From contig NMRA01000844.1 in assembly GCA_002633005.1 (NCBI GenBank), positions 48,049 to 88,119 on the forward strand: a DNA stretch of 40,071 bases. Reading direction: 5' to 3'. The DNA is from Phoronis australis. Its lineage: Eukaryota > Phoronida > Phoronidae. Below the pieces are notes generated by a model that did no database searches, had not been told where the DNA came from, and saw nothing but the letters and a program-made list of their open reading frames with translations. The position numbers and the translations under genes are program-made. This document shows, piece after piece, positions 11,165-22,942 of the stretch (position 1 is its first letter; each line of letters begins with the position of its first letter).

Positions 11165-11286
11165 TGCTGATATTCTTCTCCAAACACTGATTCTCGATCA
11201 TTGCAACGATTGGGCGTATTGTATGCTTTAGGATGAGGAGAATTGCCTGACCTTGTTTCCTAAAAACTGCAGTGTCTTTTTTCTAG

Positions 11287-11436
11287 AGTGTAAGAACAAC
11301 ATAAGTGACGAAAAGTGCAGACTGTATAAGATGGCCGGCGACTGCTTCAGAAACCCTTTGGTTGTTTTGCCGAATTGTAAGAAGGCGTGCGGAATGTGTG
11401 GCATTGATTTCAATAAAGGAAGCCTGCACGCTAAAG
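11287..11436 (+). CDS. ShKT domain exon 1 (single domain)
   Basis: A 150-base internal exon. The acceptor is TGTCTTTTTTCTAG and the donor is GTAAAC at 11437; both introns are phase 1. It encodes one ShKT domain with all six cysteines: C-x8-C-x8-C-x10-C-x3-C-x2-C, starting CKN and ending CKKACGMC, followed by a short polar linker. ShKT domains are disulfide-rich extracellular modules found in secreted enzymes, matrix and nematocyst proteins and in potassium-channel-blocking peptides. The Lys-Tyr pair used by channel blockers before the fourth cysteine is not present here, so a structural or binding role in a larger secreted protein is more likely than a toxin. It lies 209 bp before the next ShKT exon. 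Confidence 0.85.
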
Positions 11437-11645
11437 GTAAACAGATGTCGTCGAAGTGCTAATTCGCCCTATTCTATAAAAGTGCGCACTGTGTCAGTGT
11501 GTCAATTCTGGTAATAGAAGAAGACAAAGTACCAGCTAAAACAAATCAGCATAGTAAACGTTTTGCTTAACTGTTGAGAACCGTTCAAGAAATCACCATC
11601 TTTTAGGAAGCTTGTGAGGTTACTAATACACACACATGTTTACAG

Positions 11646-11777
11646 GACATTGTAAGAATCCGTTGGGCAACGAAGCGTGTTCTACTTTGGCACAAACGTT
11701 TTATTGTGACTTAATGCCTGCATACATGATGGTGAAATGTCCACAGGCATGCGGCTTTTGCAACAAAAGGGATGCTG
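11646..11777 (+). CDS. ShKT domain exon 2 (single domain)
   Basis: A 132-base internal exon. The acceptor is ACACATGTTTACAG and the donor is GTAGGT at 11778; it is phase 1 at both ends. It encodes one ShKT domain with six cysteines, from CKNPLGNEAC through CPQACGFC, then a short charged tail. The Asp usually found between cysteines one and two is replaced (GNEAC). The channel-blocker Lys-Tyr dyad is not present; Ala-Tyr occupies the nearest position. The codon split G|GA at the acceptor fits the single G left by the previous exon, so the two splice in frame. Confidence 0.85.
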
Positions 11778-11955
11778 GTAGGTGTCACTCAAATTTAATA
11801 CCTAAGTTGCATATCCTAAGTTATGTAATATCGGACAAGAAAAGCCTCTCTCCACAGGCCCGAAACATGCACGTGGGGATGTGGTTCGAAGTTCTAGAGC
11901 GGTGGACCTTTTATATTTTGCAAACGTCGACACTGTAGAGTTTTCAGTAAGGCCA

Positions 11956-12043
11956 CGGGATGCGCACCATAGGGTGCTGTGGGGGGGGGGGGGCTNTATA
12001 ACCCCTCCCTACGTTTTCAGTGCTGTGCCGCCATGATGGCCCT
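11956..12043. repeat. GC-rich dispersed repeat with poly-G and N
   Basis: Shares GCGCACCATAG and TTTTCAGTGCTG plus a GCCGCC block with the element at 5184-5310. It holds a run of 13 Gs (11981-11993) followed by CT and an N at 11996. The N probably marks a sequencing or assembly break at the homopolymer. Confidence 0.5.
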
Positions 12044-12386
12044 TGACACACCTTAATTAGTGGAGGGGGATCTATATACGTAAAGATGTCTCTCAGCTCT
12101 ATGTTTCTGATATGAGAAAGTATTCGTAATACCAGAAGTGAGTGTTGCTCGCAAAGAACGCTACTCACGTTCGGGGGTAATTTGGTCCAGAAAGGGAACG
12201 TTCTCGCGTTACCGTCGGCCAAACTTTCAAATCATATGAGTGATTACACCTTATTACATACTTGGACAGAAATATTTAGTAGAAGAATGACAATTGACAA
12301 AATGTTAGGCCCCAATATCTGATTGTAATTTTGCGTGTTACATAAGTTGCTTACACCGCGGGACTGGGAGCAGTTCCTTGTTCGGA

Positions 12387-12581
12387 AGGTTCACTATTCG
12401 GAAGGCTCACTCTTCCTAAAGTTCACTACTCCGAAGGTTCATTAATACAAAGGTTCACTACCCCGAAGGTTCATTAATACAAAGGTTCACTACTCCGAAG
12501 GTTCATTAATACAAAGGTTCACTACTCCGAAGGTTCATTAATACAAAGGTTCACTACCCCGAAGGCTCACTACTTCGAAAT
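12387..12581 (+). repeat. 32-bp minisatellite
   Basis: Units begin GGTTCACTACTCCGAAGG and start at 12420, 12452, 12484, 12516 and 12548, an exact 32-base period with few substitutions. Degenerate half-units flank both sides. The same words occur in reverse complement at 13240-13335, so the array is probably one arm of a fold-back element. Confidence 0.85.
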
Positions 12582-13239
12582 TTTCGTACTCAGGTGTAAT
12601 TTTTATACTGTTACGTGCAAAAATAAACGATAGTTCACTGAGTGGTCGACCTATACCGAAAACGACGTACGGATTTCATGCGCATGCGACATTTGACTGC
12701 TTGTCTTAGGAACATGAAAAAATTAGTACATACTTCTTTTTAAAAAACAATTTGAAGTAGGGGTATTAATGAAGTATCAACCACGATACGTTCTTTAAAT
12801 TCGTGTCGTGATTGCATCCTATTCACAGCGCCACTGAAAACTTCAGGGCCCCTACATCTCAAACTCATCCACCGGAACAACGCGCCCAACCGAAAAGAAA
12901 CAAAATGTAGTTAGTAGACTATCCCATCTCTGCCAGTCTTCACGAAGTCGGAGAGTCCCATTAAGTATTCTTCAATTCAAAACCGCCGTTGGTCGCCGCA
13001 GCCATGAACCGTGTCCCAGATGTAGTCCCTGCTTCACTGCTTGAGAATGAAACGTTAGATTCAAGAATCAAGATTGGCACTGATTGTAAACGATTTAACC
13101 AATGATTTAAAAAATATTACATGCCCTTTAAATGGTTACTAAGTGGACACAAATACAATAGTTCATTCATGTCATTAGCAGACAATCCGAGAAATGAACT
13201 GTCGGAATTGTGGGCTAGAAATTGAGGACATACGAAAGA
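12582..13239. other. Interior between inverted minisatellite arms
   Basis: About 660 bp of non-coding sequence between the two arms. No transposase-like open frame is visible. It is consistent with the interior of a non-autonomous fold-back element or with unrelated sequence caught between two arrays. Confidence 0.35.
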
Positions 13240-13335
13240 ACTTTCGAATGCAACGAAACTTCGGAGTAGTGAACCTTCAAAGCAGTAGACCTTCGGAAAA
13301 AAGAACTTTCGAAATAATGACATGTAACCTTGAAA
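13240..13335 (-). repeat. Inverted partner of the 32-bp minisatellite
   Basis: Contains CTTCGGAGTAGTGAACCTTC and AGTAGACCTTCGG, the reverse complement of the array words at 12387-12581, in a degenerate form. A local open frame across it is incidental. Confidence 0.6.
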
Positions 13336-13339
13336 ATCT

Positions 13340-16300
13340 TTCCGATGAAGTTTGTTTCTCCTATGATCGAAGTCTACGAGGCTGTGCTCCACTGACGCAG
13401 AATGAAAAGAGAATACTTTTTTCATTGACCAAAGTTTTTATTAGGTCTAGACCTGCTTCCCTAACAATTCAAAAAGAACTGAATTTAAGCACAACGGTAA
13501 AGCACACATGAGTGCACAATCGTGCATGTCAATCCGCCAATCCACAACCAGTGTTCAAACACTGGATGAACAACATATTTGACGATCACTTTCAATTTAA
13601 AATTTGTAAATGCCTGCACTTTACCGTACTGTGCCAGCACTGAGTACACCAACGTACATGTAGCAAACAACAAACCCATTTTCTGCTGTTTTGTTTTTTG
13701 GTCGATTTTAAGGCATTCAGACCGCTGCTATATAGCTTTAGCTACGCATGGACATTTACTTCTAGACTCCCTTGTCACCCTGTGGTGGGGCCACCACGCA
13801 CGTTCCATGCCGATGAATAAAATAAGCCTCCTCTAATAACCTGTGCGATACTATCATCCACGCAAACACGAGTCGTACGCCCCGATGATTAGACGACGAG
13901 CTTTGAATCAGAGTTAAGTTTAAAATTATTACTTAGTTATCGTTGTTGTTAATATAATTAGTTATTATTGTACATAGTAGTACCAGTTGCTGCAACATTT
14001 TTGGCCTTGTTGTCCCATGTCCTCTCTTTAGCGGTTAGGCTAGGGCTTGACCTTTTTTGCGGTAAGGCTTTCGATCGAATCCACCGAACCCCCCTGGCTA
14101 CCGGCCTGCTCTGTAATGAGTTGCACCAAATTCCCTGCTGTATGTATGGACATGTACTATGTTTGACAATTGGCCTAATTAAAATTCCATTCACTTCTTG
14201 CACTATTAATTGGTGTTGCAAACGTAGTTGCAAGAGCAGAATGCCTCATTTTAGCATCAATTTGAACAACGCAAACTTGCGTGAAATTGTGCATCTTCAA
14301 AAGATGCAGATCCATTGTAGTTTGGACACATCACCTGATTTTCAAGCACGATGGTATATTCACGCAAGTGGTGAGTAGGGTGCACCACAATGAGACGTAC
14401 ATGTAGTACATTATTTGGGATGTGTCTCAAGATGTTTTGACCCTATCAAAAGGAACTGGTCTGGTACTTGCACAGGTCTCGAATGTTGGTCCATTGCAAT
14501 AATCACCTGGGGCCATTCCACAGCGCATTTAAAAAGATTACTCAAATAATTTCATTCTTCGATTTCTAACATTATAAATCCTGCGGATGTCGGGCATTCC
14601 GCCAACTCAATTGAGTATTTTGCACTGCCATTAATTTTCTTTGATTAGCATTTGTACTTCTTGTCATCACTTTGGATGGGTAAGCAAAAGAAACGAGAGA
14701 TTTTGTTATCTTGTATTTTCTCGATTGTCCACACTATCCGATCAAACTGGCTCTTGGTTGCACGGCCCTTACTTAGTGGGCAGCAGAGAACCCTGGGAAA
14801 CGGTTCAGCTCTTGGGACAGAATGCTAAATTCACTCAAAAACTAACCTTAATCGTCCACATGACTATTATTCACGTCAGTCAACATGGCTAAAGCAAAAT
14901 TCGGGAAACATATGTAACAGATTTTCTATACTTCGGGTCGTCTCACAATCTCAGTGAAGCCAAGCAGCAGCACCCCGTCGCACTCGTGTTTTCTTGGAAT
15001 GCAATACCAGGTGGCTCAATGTTTTTACAAGAAAATCTTCCAAATGTGGACTCTCGTTAACAATCTTGGTTTTGCATCCACCGCAAGCATTGCTCTCGAG
15101 TGATATACACCACGTGCCTATTTTAAGTTTATTTAGTGGCTTTTTAACATGTTTATAAAGTAGTGCATGTACAGCATATTGCTGTGCAAATCACGGATAG
15201 TGCATCGCTTTCCGTCGAGCGGTTATTAGGTGTTGTAGTCACATGATTGTTCAGTAGGAAGACATGAAGTCTGTAGAGTACGATCTGCTGAAATATTTAC
15301 ACAACTGATTCACCAAAGACGCTACTTCATTGATTCTGCAAAACGTTGTGCACTTTGCACAAATGCGCTTGAATGTACCTTACATTTTCAGTGCGATTTA
15401 AGTTCCCCCATAAACCAAGGTTAAAGTTTTTTAAATTAATGGACTTGCAACGACATATACATTAATGCTTTTGCATGTCATAACTAACCTAGGATAAAGT
15501 GATTCATGCTAGAAACGTCAAGTAGCTTTTTAGACCTGGTATACTTCACAGCAGTTGTCGAAAATTTGCTAAAAGTGGCGGCATCATCGATCAGATATAT
15601 CCCCAAAGCGCAAATACAAAAATTTGCAGGTTATCACTTGCTTAAACAATGAAAAAACATCAACTTCTTCGTATGTAGCCCTGTTAGTTTCCTTTTCCAA
15701 TACATACCTAGCAAACACATACTCTGATCTATATACAGCCATTGTTGCTCGTACATGTAAGTACCGCAATGATGAGATCCTCTACACCCAGACCTACACT
15801 GTATAATTGTACATTAAGTGTGTTTTCATCACTTATCAGTATTCGATTTGTCAATCTTTGCCACCTTGGCGACCTTAGAATAATCCAAAGTCGCCACGAG
15901 GTCGCCACTATGAATATCAAAGTCAGATAATTAATTCTTCGAAATGTGTTTTAAATTTGTGTTCACTTCCCAACTTTAGTTTTCCGCGTTTTCCTTTAGT
16001 TCACAATTGTTCCTTTTATCTCGTGAAATAACTGCGTCTGCCCCCATCAAACACGCGGTTAGCTCACAACAGGGAATAAACAGCCGGCAATCGCAAAAAA
16101 TCGAGTAAGATCAGTGAAACACCAGCATCCAATGTATGCTTTCTTCTGCGTTCTATGATTGTCGGTAGGAGGAATTGCGTTAAACGATGAATGTACATAA
16201 AAATTGTGATAAACTAGTGCGGCAAGACCTTTTTTACTTTTAGTTGACGTCAATGTTGATTACCTGAAATTTCGTTTGGCAACCTGGAATTTTCGCCAAT

Positions 16301-16720
16301 CACCAAATGCAGTGGGCGACAAGCTAGGTGTCAGGCGCTGCGATAAAAATGACACAAATCGTTACGGAATTCAGACAACTACAGTCACTATTCATCCATT
16401 TTGCAAAGCTGATGGCTAATGTCGTGTTTAATTACCTGAATCTTGACGAGCCTTCAATCTGCATAAAATTGCAAATCTTTATACACTTTGCCAGGAGATC
16501 AGCTAAGAAATATCGGTTGGGGAGGGCTTTTAAATTACATGTACGCTAACATCCTTTGTCTTCTGACACACCAGAAGTTACATGTATAACATGCAGGAAA
16601 CGGTCGTGCGTCTTAGGTGACCAATTGCAATGGTTGTCAAGTTAACTGCATTCTACAACAGATGATTCACGCATACCCTGAAGGTGAAAAATATTCTTAC
16701 ACGTTTTTGTTTTCCGTCAC
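13340..16720. other. Intron sequence, no supported exon
   Basis: Part of the 4.9-kb intron between the second and third ShKT exons. The only item of note is a short open frame ending at a GTGAGT site at 14371 (see findings). No domain, RNA gene or repeat was otherwise recognised. Confidence 0.5.
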
Positions 16721-16722
16721 AG

Positions 16723-16986
16723 GAGCGTGTAAAAACCTCTACGACACAAAGGACTGTGAAAGGTTCGCAAATATAGGACACTGCCGAACCTACAGAGAGT
16801 GGATGATCGCCCATTGTCGCAGGAGTTGCAAAGTTTGTGACCGCACGCCAAGTTCGTGCACCAACCGATATGAAGACAAAGCAGCATGTTACGCATATGC
16901 TGCCACGGGGGAGTGTATGGCTAATGCAAAGTGGATGTATCAGAAGTGCAAGTTGGCTTGTGGCAAATGCGGAGATCTACCTGGAG
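16723..16986 (+). CDS. ShKT domain exon 3 (two domains)
   Basis: A 264-base internal exon. The acceptor is GTTTTCCGTCACAG and the donor is GTATGG at 16987; both introns are phase 1. It encodes two ShKT domains in tandem, each with six cysteines. The first runs from CKNLYDTKDC through CRRSCKVC, the second from CTNRYEDKAAC through CKLACGKC, joined by a short DRTPSS linker. The second keeps an Asp between cysteines one and two and Lys-Trp-Met-Tyr before cysteine four rather than the channel-blocker Lys-Tyr pair. Two domains in one exon imply loss of an intron or an internal duplication relative to the single-domain exons upstream. An extracellular structural or binding module is inferred. Confidence 0.87.
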
Positions 16987-18857
16987 GTATGGTCTAAGGG
17001 CTTATCAATTTGCGAAATTCAGGAAAACCTTATATATTTCACCATCAGCAAACAAGAAACATTTCGAATTTGCCGGACTGAATTAATCAATACTGCTGGA
17101 GTGCATGTGATTAACCTCCGTATGTTGAATCAATATTTTTTTTCGCAAAACTTGTAAACACCATTTGTACCATATCGTTGGGGCTGAGATATCCTAGACA
17201 TTTTCTCTCCTCTTCACGGGTGAGTAACAACATGACATCCGGACCTAAAACATGACCGCCAGTATTCTAAATCGGACGTACTCAACGCGCCAACATAAGC
17301 GAATTGGCGGAGACTGAACATGAGCGTCGGGGACTGAAACTCGACCGCACCTCCACTGAGTCTGATGGCATGCAAACATTTGACCGGATCTCAACATTTA
17401 CATGTAAAATTAATATATATAACCAAAACTCAACCAGGCTGCAATTTTGTGAGCAAAGTATCTGTTATTTTATCCACTGCGCTAGTTTAAATACTCATGT
17501 TTACGTTTTAGTAAAGTCAAAGAACGAGTTCAGAATAACATTTCTCGGGTAAAGTATCGTCATACAATGTAGCTAGTCTTGATACAAAGTTGTATACTAA
17601 GCATTCAGTTTTGAGCCGATGCGTGTAGAAATAATCTAAATAAAATCCGACACAAAATTAGTGTCATTGAAAACAAGACCCTCACTTCATTGAGTATGAT
17701 TAATTTACTGGTTTGGAAAAAATTACGTTCTACCGTTCTGCTGCTAAACTTGTGATGCAATCTTTTGTCGCAATAAATTTAGGAAATGGGGCGTTCACCT
17801 GTTACGAGGGTACTGCTTTCAAAATGACGACATACTTTTCTTTATCAAAAACGGCTGAGGTTTGTTTTACTTAAACGGCTGTAAACGGGAAGAGTTAAGT
17901 ATCGGTGGACTCCCAAATTTTGCGTGCAGCCCCTTTCCTTATTAACCCTATATGTTGACACACGTTTCACGACAAGTTGTCGAACAGAACGGCCTGGGTT
18001 ATAATGGAGCTCAACACACGTACAGTGGTACATGGAAGTATTTTGATAATAGTCTTTATACAGCTAGCTGACTGGCTACTTCAAATTAAATCAGAACTCT
18101 GGAAAACTACTCGAATGCTTCAATGAGCACGTGGTTCTCAAGAGACAGTTAGCTCGTTGTTTTTTTCACTCGTTGTACAACCCAAACAATGTGTGGGGAG
18201 CGCTCCTTTGTGTCACTTCCAAATAGCTAAGACTTTTTTATCAAACGGTGTCTTTAATGACGTCTGCTCTGTATGTGTTCGTTGATGTTTACCGATTAGA
18301 AACCTATTTTGTGACTGAAAAACAAGGCGAGGATTAATTACGGTGTATCGCCATTTTGTCCTTGAACCAAATCTTGCTGGGCAGAAATGTATAGGAAGTA
18401 AACAGCAAAACCCAATGGGCACTGGCCGTGCGTCTGCGCTCCAGGTGTTAAAGGAGACATTTGTTGAATTTGGTAACTTGGTGCCAGGTAGTGCATATCT
18501 ATGGCTCGATTTTTCACCTTATACAGTCATGTTACATTGAAACAGTATATCCTTCGTTTGGTTCATTCTACTGAGGCGCTGCATTATGCCGTTGTTCTGT
18601 GAAAATAATTTATGACTGTTCTCCGCGACTGTGCGAAGCCTGGCAACAAGTTGTCTCAGACGTTAGAACTCATGCATTCCGAGGCTTGAGGTCTATGCTC
18701 AGACAAAGTCCACACAGGCATTCTGAGCTAGAGGTGACTGGTACAAAATTACTGCTTGAGAACATGTCCAATAAAGTGACCAGTCATCACTTGCTTAAAA
18801 CTGCTTAAGCTCAGACTCGACCGGTAAAGAAGTGCCTGCCCATTTTCGAGGCCTGTC
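16987..18857. other. Intron sequence before the large transposon
   Basis: Start of a ~19-kb intron. It contains only scattered short open frames with no splice-site support or motifs. No repeat shared with the rest of the window was noticed, and the left inverted repeat of the large element begins at its end. Confidence 0.5.
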
Positions 18858-19388
18858 CTCATACACATGCTAGAGCGGGATCGCACAGCTTTTTGGGCAT
18901 GAAAAGGTAACGAATTTTCGTTGGTGCCACAGTGCTCTATGGGTATCATGATGCTTGGAAATGGCCGTCTGGCAGTTCGCTCTGGTGGGTGTGTTCAGGG
19001 GAGCCAAGAGAATGACACTCTAAAATTGAGCTAGATCAACTTTTCTGGTAACCACTTCAAACTGCGTTAGATACTTACTACGTAATCCACTGTATCAAAG
19101 GTGGACACTTCCAGACAATTTCTGCGGTGGGGTGCCCTTGCCACACGATTATCAAAAAGGGCTAAAATTGAGCTAGATCAATCCAAGAGGTAACCGCGCG
19201 AAACCAGTTGCAAAATATTCACAGTAGCCTCAGGTATCACGAATAAGCACTGCCAGACAAAGCTAGTGGTGGGGTAGCCCCGCCAGACCCGCCCAAATAC
19301 CCGAGTTGAGGTAGATCAACACGCCAGGTAACCGTTTGATAACCAATGGCACTATGTTCAGCATCACTGTACATGGTGCAACAGCAAG
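18858..19388 (+). repeat. Left terminal inverted repeat with ~140-bp units
   Basis: Matches the reverse complement of 26539-27296. It contains GGTAAC sites at 18906, 19047, 19189 and 19327, spaced 141, 142 and 138 bp. The last three each follow a TTGAGCTAGATCAA-like motif by exactly seven bases. Such regular units could be transposase-binding iterons. Confidence 0.8.
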
Positions 19389-20580
19389 ATGGCGAGAGTA
19401 GAAAAAAAATTCATTATAAGCCCATTTACGCTGAATAAGCACCAAGTTGATGAACCAAGCACTTTTTACATAAGGTGAGAGATTTTTGTCTGCAAGTTTA
19501 TGTCAGAGCATGAAAAATCTAAAAAATTGCGCCTGATCGGTTAGAGCGACCTCACAAGTCTACGCAACAACAACGGAATACTCGACACGATATATTCTAG
19601 TTCACCAATAAAAACAGAACCAAAGAATCCGTCCAATTTTACCAGTCTAATCTATGTCCCCCTGTTTTCGGACGAATTTTACCCAAATCCACTTCTCATT
19701 TGATGTAACTCTTACAACGAGGAATAATCTTTTGCTGCCGCATACGTTATGTACGCTTACCAACTACCGTCATTTCCGTTGTACACGTGCTTAACCACGA
19801 GGAGCTATTTGACATGGGCGTTGAAAGCTGAAAACAACGGAGGTTTCGGTAGATTCTTGACAATTATCGGTGAGTAGTTTTCAAATATAACTGCTCATGA
19901 GTGTTGACTGCCAAGTAGTAGCTTGATTCCAAACAGGTGGATTACAATTAGAAGGCCCGTCTTGGTAAATCGACCTTCACATGTGCCCTGTGACATGCAC
20001 AGTGAAGATAAAAGGAATTGTTAATCAAAACATGCGTTACTTAAGGGGGGGGGAGCCATGCGCGGTAAGCACGACCAAAATGGCGCAGGTGTGCCATCTT
20101 TTGTGACAAACGTTTTTTCTCCTTCTAAAACTGTTGATGACCCCCTCGCGACAATCTAGAGGTTCCCCCGTCGCTGTAATTTATTCAGATACCTGCGTAC
20201 TTACATTAAATTCAAATACATAACAAAATGTTTGGCACGACATTGGTTTTTTGCTAACGATACCGACTGGATGTCTGTTGCATAGCTAATGCAAAATTTT
20301 CTGTTTATTGCCGGCATCCTGGTAATGGAATATTGGCCTGTAAATACAACCGAGGTCGGTGCGTAATAGTCACAAATGAATACTCCTATTTCTTTTAATT
20401 TGAATCACGAATCAACAAATGCTTGTTTTATATAATCTATAAATAATTTGCCAATACTAGACGTAGGGAAAGTGGTGAAAACGTCATTTTTGAGCAATGT
20501 TTTAACATTTCTGACATCACTACGCGTAATTCCAGCTTCTTATGAATATCCTTAGAACAATTAACCCCCCACGTTAAATA

Positions 20581-20670
20581 ATGGATTCAGACGATGCGAA
20601 TAAACAGGATAACGGACTGAAAGACTCGCCTCAAGCCTCAAGCAGTGCACTCACTGTAAATGATCAGCAG
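20581..20670 (+). pseudogene. Transposon gene, putative first exon
   Basis: ATG at 20581 opens 30 codons of a polar, acidic peptide (MDSDDANKQDNGLKDS...) ending at a GTAATG donor at 20671. The phase-0 join to the acceptor TTTTTCATTCCAG at 21389 continues in frame into the cysteine-containing block. An upstream AT-rich stretch without ATG fits a short 5' leader. The exon is inferred from splice sites, phase and position; the peptide itself is not conserved enough for me to recognise. Confidence 0.5.
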
Positions 20671-21389
20671 GTAATGAACATTTAGCTTTTACTATTTAAT
20701 GAAAGCTCTGTTCGTTTTGACCGTCGTTTTGCTGGTTCCGTATCCATGTTTTCCGGTCAATGAGTTACCTCGTCTCTATATACCGCAAATGATATTTTCT
20801 CAGCCCTATGTTTCATAGCGCTGATCCTCTCCTAACCCTATATTCTGCTCCAAATCCTACATGTACATGTACATGTATGTTTTCCCAGTCCAGATGTCCC
20901 TAAGTTCCCCTGCCCCCATGTTACCTCGCCCGCACCCATTTTGTGTAAATCGGAAATCAATTCCTTGTGTTGATTACTTAATTTATAGATCTTGCGACTG
21001 AAAAGCGCTAGGATTGTGGTCAATCATAAACATTATCAAGATGTAATTTTATCTACAGACAAACTGGGTTGGTCTGTCATTATCAATAAATTGCCTTACT
21101 TGCTTTTCTGTAAGCAAATGCTCCCTTTAAACACAGAAATTTAATTAACGTACACCGATACGTGGGGACAAGACCGGGTCATATAGGACCAGGGTAACGT
21201 CGGGATGGGGTAACGTGGGGACGGGGGAACATTGGGCAGCGGAATATTGGTTGGGGAACAGAGGTTCGGGGATTGTAGTGACAGAGGAACAGTGTGCAGA
21301 TCATGTTTCGTTCTTAAGGGTAAAATGATACTGACATAATTATAAAGAAAACAAAACAACTTAAACCAAATTTACGTTTTTCATTCCAG
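20671..21389. other. First intron of the transposon gene, with C-rich and G-rich arms
   Basis: A 719-bp phase-0 intron. A C-rich stretch near 20890-20940 (TTCCCCTGCCCCCATG) and a G-rich stretch near 21165-21260 with repeated GGGGTAACGTGGGGA words are roughly complementary and could pair. It also holds a run of overlapping ACATGT units near 20860-20878. Confidence 0.45.
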
Positions 21390-22790
21390 GTTCTTGAAAG
21401 CGAAGGTAATGTATGCTGCTTCACCTGCCAAACATCAACCGGCGAGGACAGTAAGCTGAAAAGTAACAACGAAAACACTTGATCAACACTGAAAAACGTC
21501 ACTACACTACGTAAAAAATATAATGTGACAAATGCTCCCTTCTTACGCAAATAATAGCGAAAACAAGTGAAACAGAATTATATCTCGCTATCCCCCCATC
21601 GTGCCACAGAAAATACACTGCTGTTAAATGGCCAAGAGATGGACCGTCAGTTGACGACACAACTCCTAGTAAAATGGCTTGTGTTGTTACAAGACGTTGC
21701 AGTCCCCTCCCAAAGTCCGATGATAAGGGCATGTTGAAAGTTTCTTGCATATTCTGTGGGAAAAGCCGAAAGAAGAAGAATGGGAAAGAGGAACCAAGGG
21801 TCAAGATATTAACATTGTCTGGTTGTCACTCCCTCCGCCAAGCGGCCAAATCATCTAGTAATGAGCACTTAAGAAGCCTGGTTTTCAGTGATGTTTACTT
21901 AATAGCAAAGGAAGCTGAATACCACCTGTCATTTCGAATACTCTTCACTAAAGAAACTTCTAGTCACGAAAGTGGAAATTTAAGGGATCTAGACCACCAA
22001 GCATTTACGCAAACACGCAATAACATTCAAATTGAGGTTCTTGAAAACGGGCGGTCAATATTTCTCTCTACTTTGCTAGAGTTGTTCAAAGAAGAGTTTG
22101 TAAGTAATGGTGGGACAGAAGCTGATGTCTCAGCATACACAACTCAGAATCTCCTTAAGAAGATCAAAAACCAATTTGGAGGCAGAATTCAAGTGGGATT
22201 GTCAAATCAACGGAAAGGCAACTTTATTTTCAGCTCTGCTGTAACAGAAGGAGATGCATTAGTTCAGCACCAAAGTGAAACTGAAGAAGACTACCAAAAT
22301 GACAAACTGAGATGGGCTGCTCTTCATCTTCGGTCTTAAATCTTGCAGCTGCATTAGTCAAAGACACTATTGCAACACCAGGGCAGAATTTGAAATCATG
22401 TTCACCAAAGACACCGCAGCAACTTGAAGAGTTCTAATGAACACTTTTCGGTGGCATTACAACATCAAATTCTCAAAGAGAATCCATTGACTGCAAAGTG
22501 AACGCAATGGCATCTGACGCCATTTACAACGTTACCCGTGGTAATGCGAGGCCGTGGAAGCACACGTCCCTGGGACTTGGTCTGTCTTCTCTTACAGGTT
22601 CAAAACTGTCTTTACAGATTCTTAACAGAGCAGGACATTCCATCGGCTACAAAGAAATCAAAAGGCCTTGAGACTGAGTTTGCGTATTCCATATAGAGTC
22701 GTATGAAATCGAAGTACCAGATGGTATTCGACTCTTTCCAAATCTAGCCACTGCCTCTGTATGGGATAATAATGACAGATTGATACGCCG
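21390..22790 (+). pseudogene. Transposon gene, N-terminal and middle block (broken)
   Basis: Begins VLESEGNVCCFTCQ and meets an in-frame TGA at 21480. After a frame change it continues through PPSCHRKYTAV and the longest open stretch (ATG 21674 to TAA 22337), which has CIFCGKSRKKK, a YHLSFR segment and an NQFGGRIQVGLSN segment. After that stop, family similarity resumes in another frame (SDAIYNVTRG, NRAGHSIGYKEIK, FPNLATASVWDNNDRL) with further stops, ending where a MITE is inserted. Cysteine pairs of the CxxC type suggest zinc fingers. The pattern matches, from memory of the family, a high-copy uncharacterised protein group in cnidarians, molluscs, echinoderms and fish. Confidence 0.7.
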
Positions 22791-22803
22791 TAAAATGTAA
22801 CAA

Positions 22804-22942
22804 TTTCGTAAAATGTAACAACCGTTGCATTTTACGTCATTGCTACATTTTTTGTTGCTAAGCCTCACTTAAACTGTAACAAGTTGTTAAATTTTATGTA
22901 GCTGTACGTGCGAGAAATGTACCATTGTTACATTTTACGAAA
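22804..22942. mobile_element. 139-bp MITE nested in the broken gene
   Basis: Begins TTTCGTAAAATGTAACAA (22804-22821) and ends with its perfect 18-bp reverse complement (22925-22942). The word GTAAAATGTAACA recurs just outside the left end (about 22789) and in degenerate form inside in both orientations. It is non-coding. It interrupts family similarity right after the DNNDRL block, so it landed in, or caused the loss of, that part of the gene. Confidence 0.75.
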
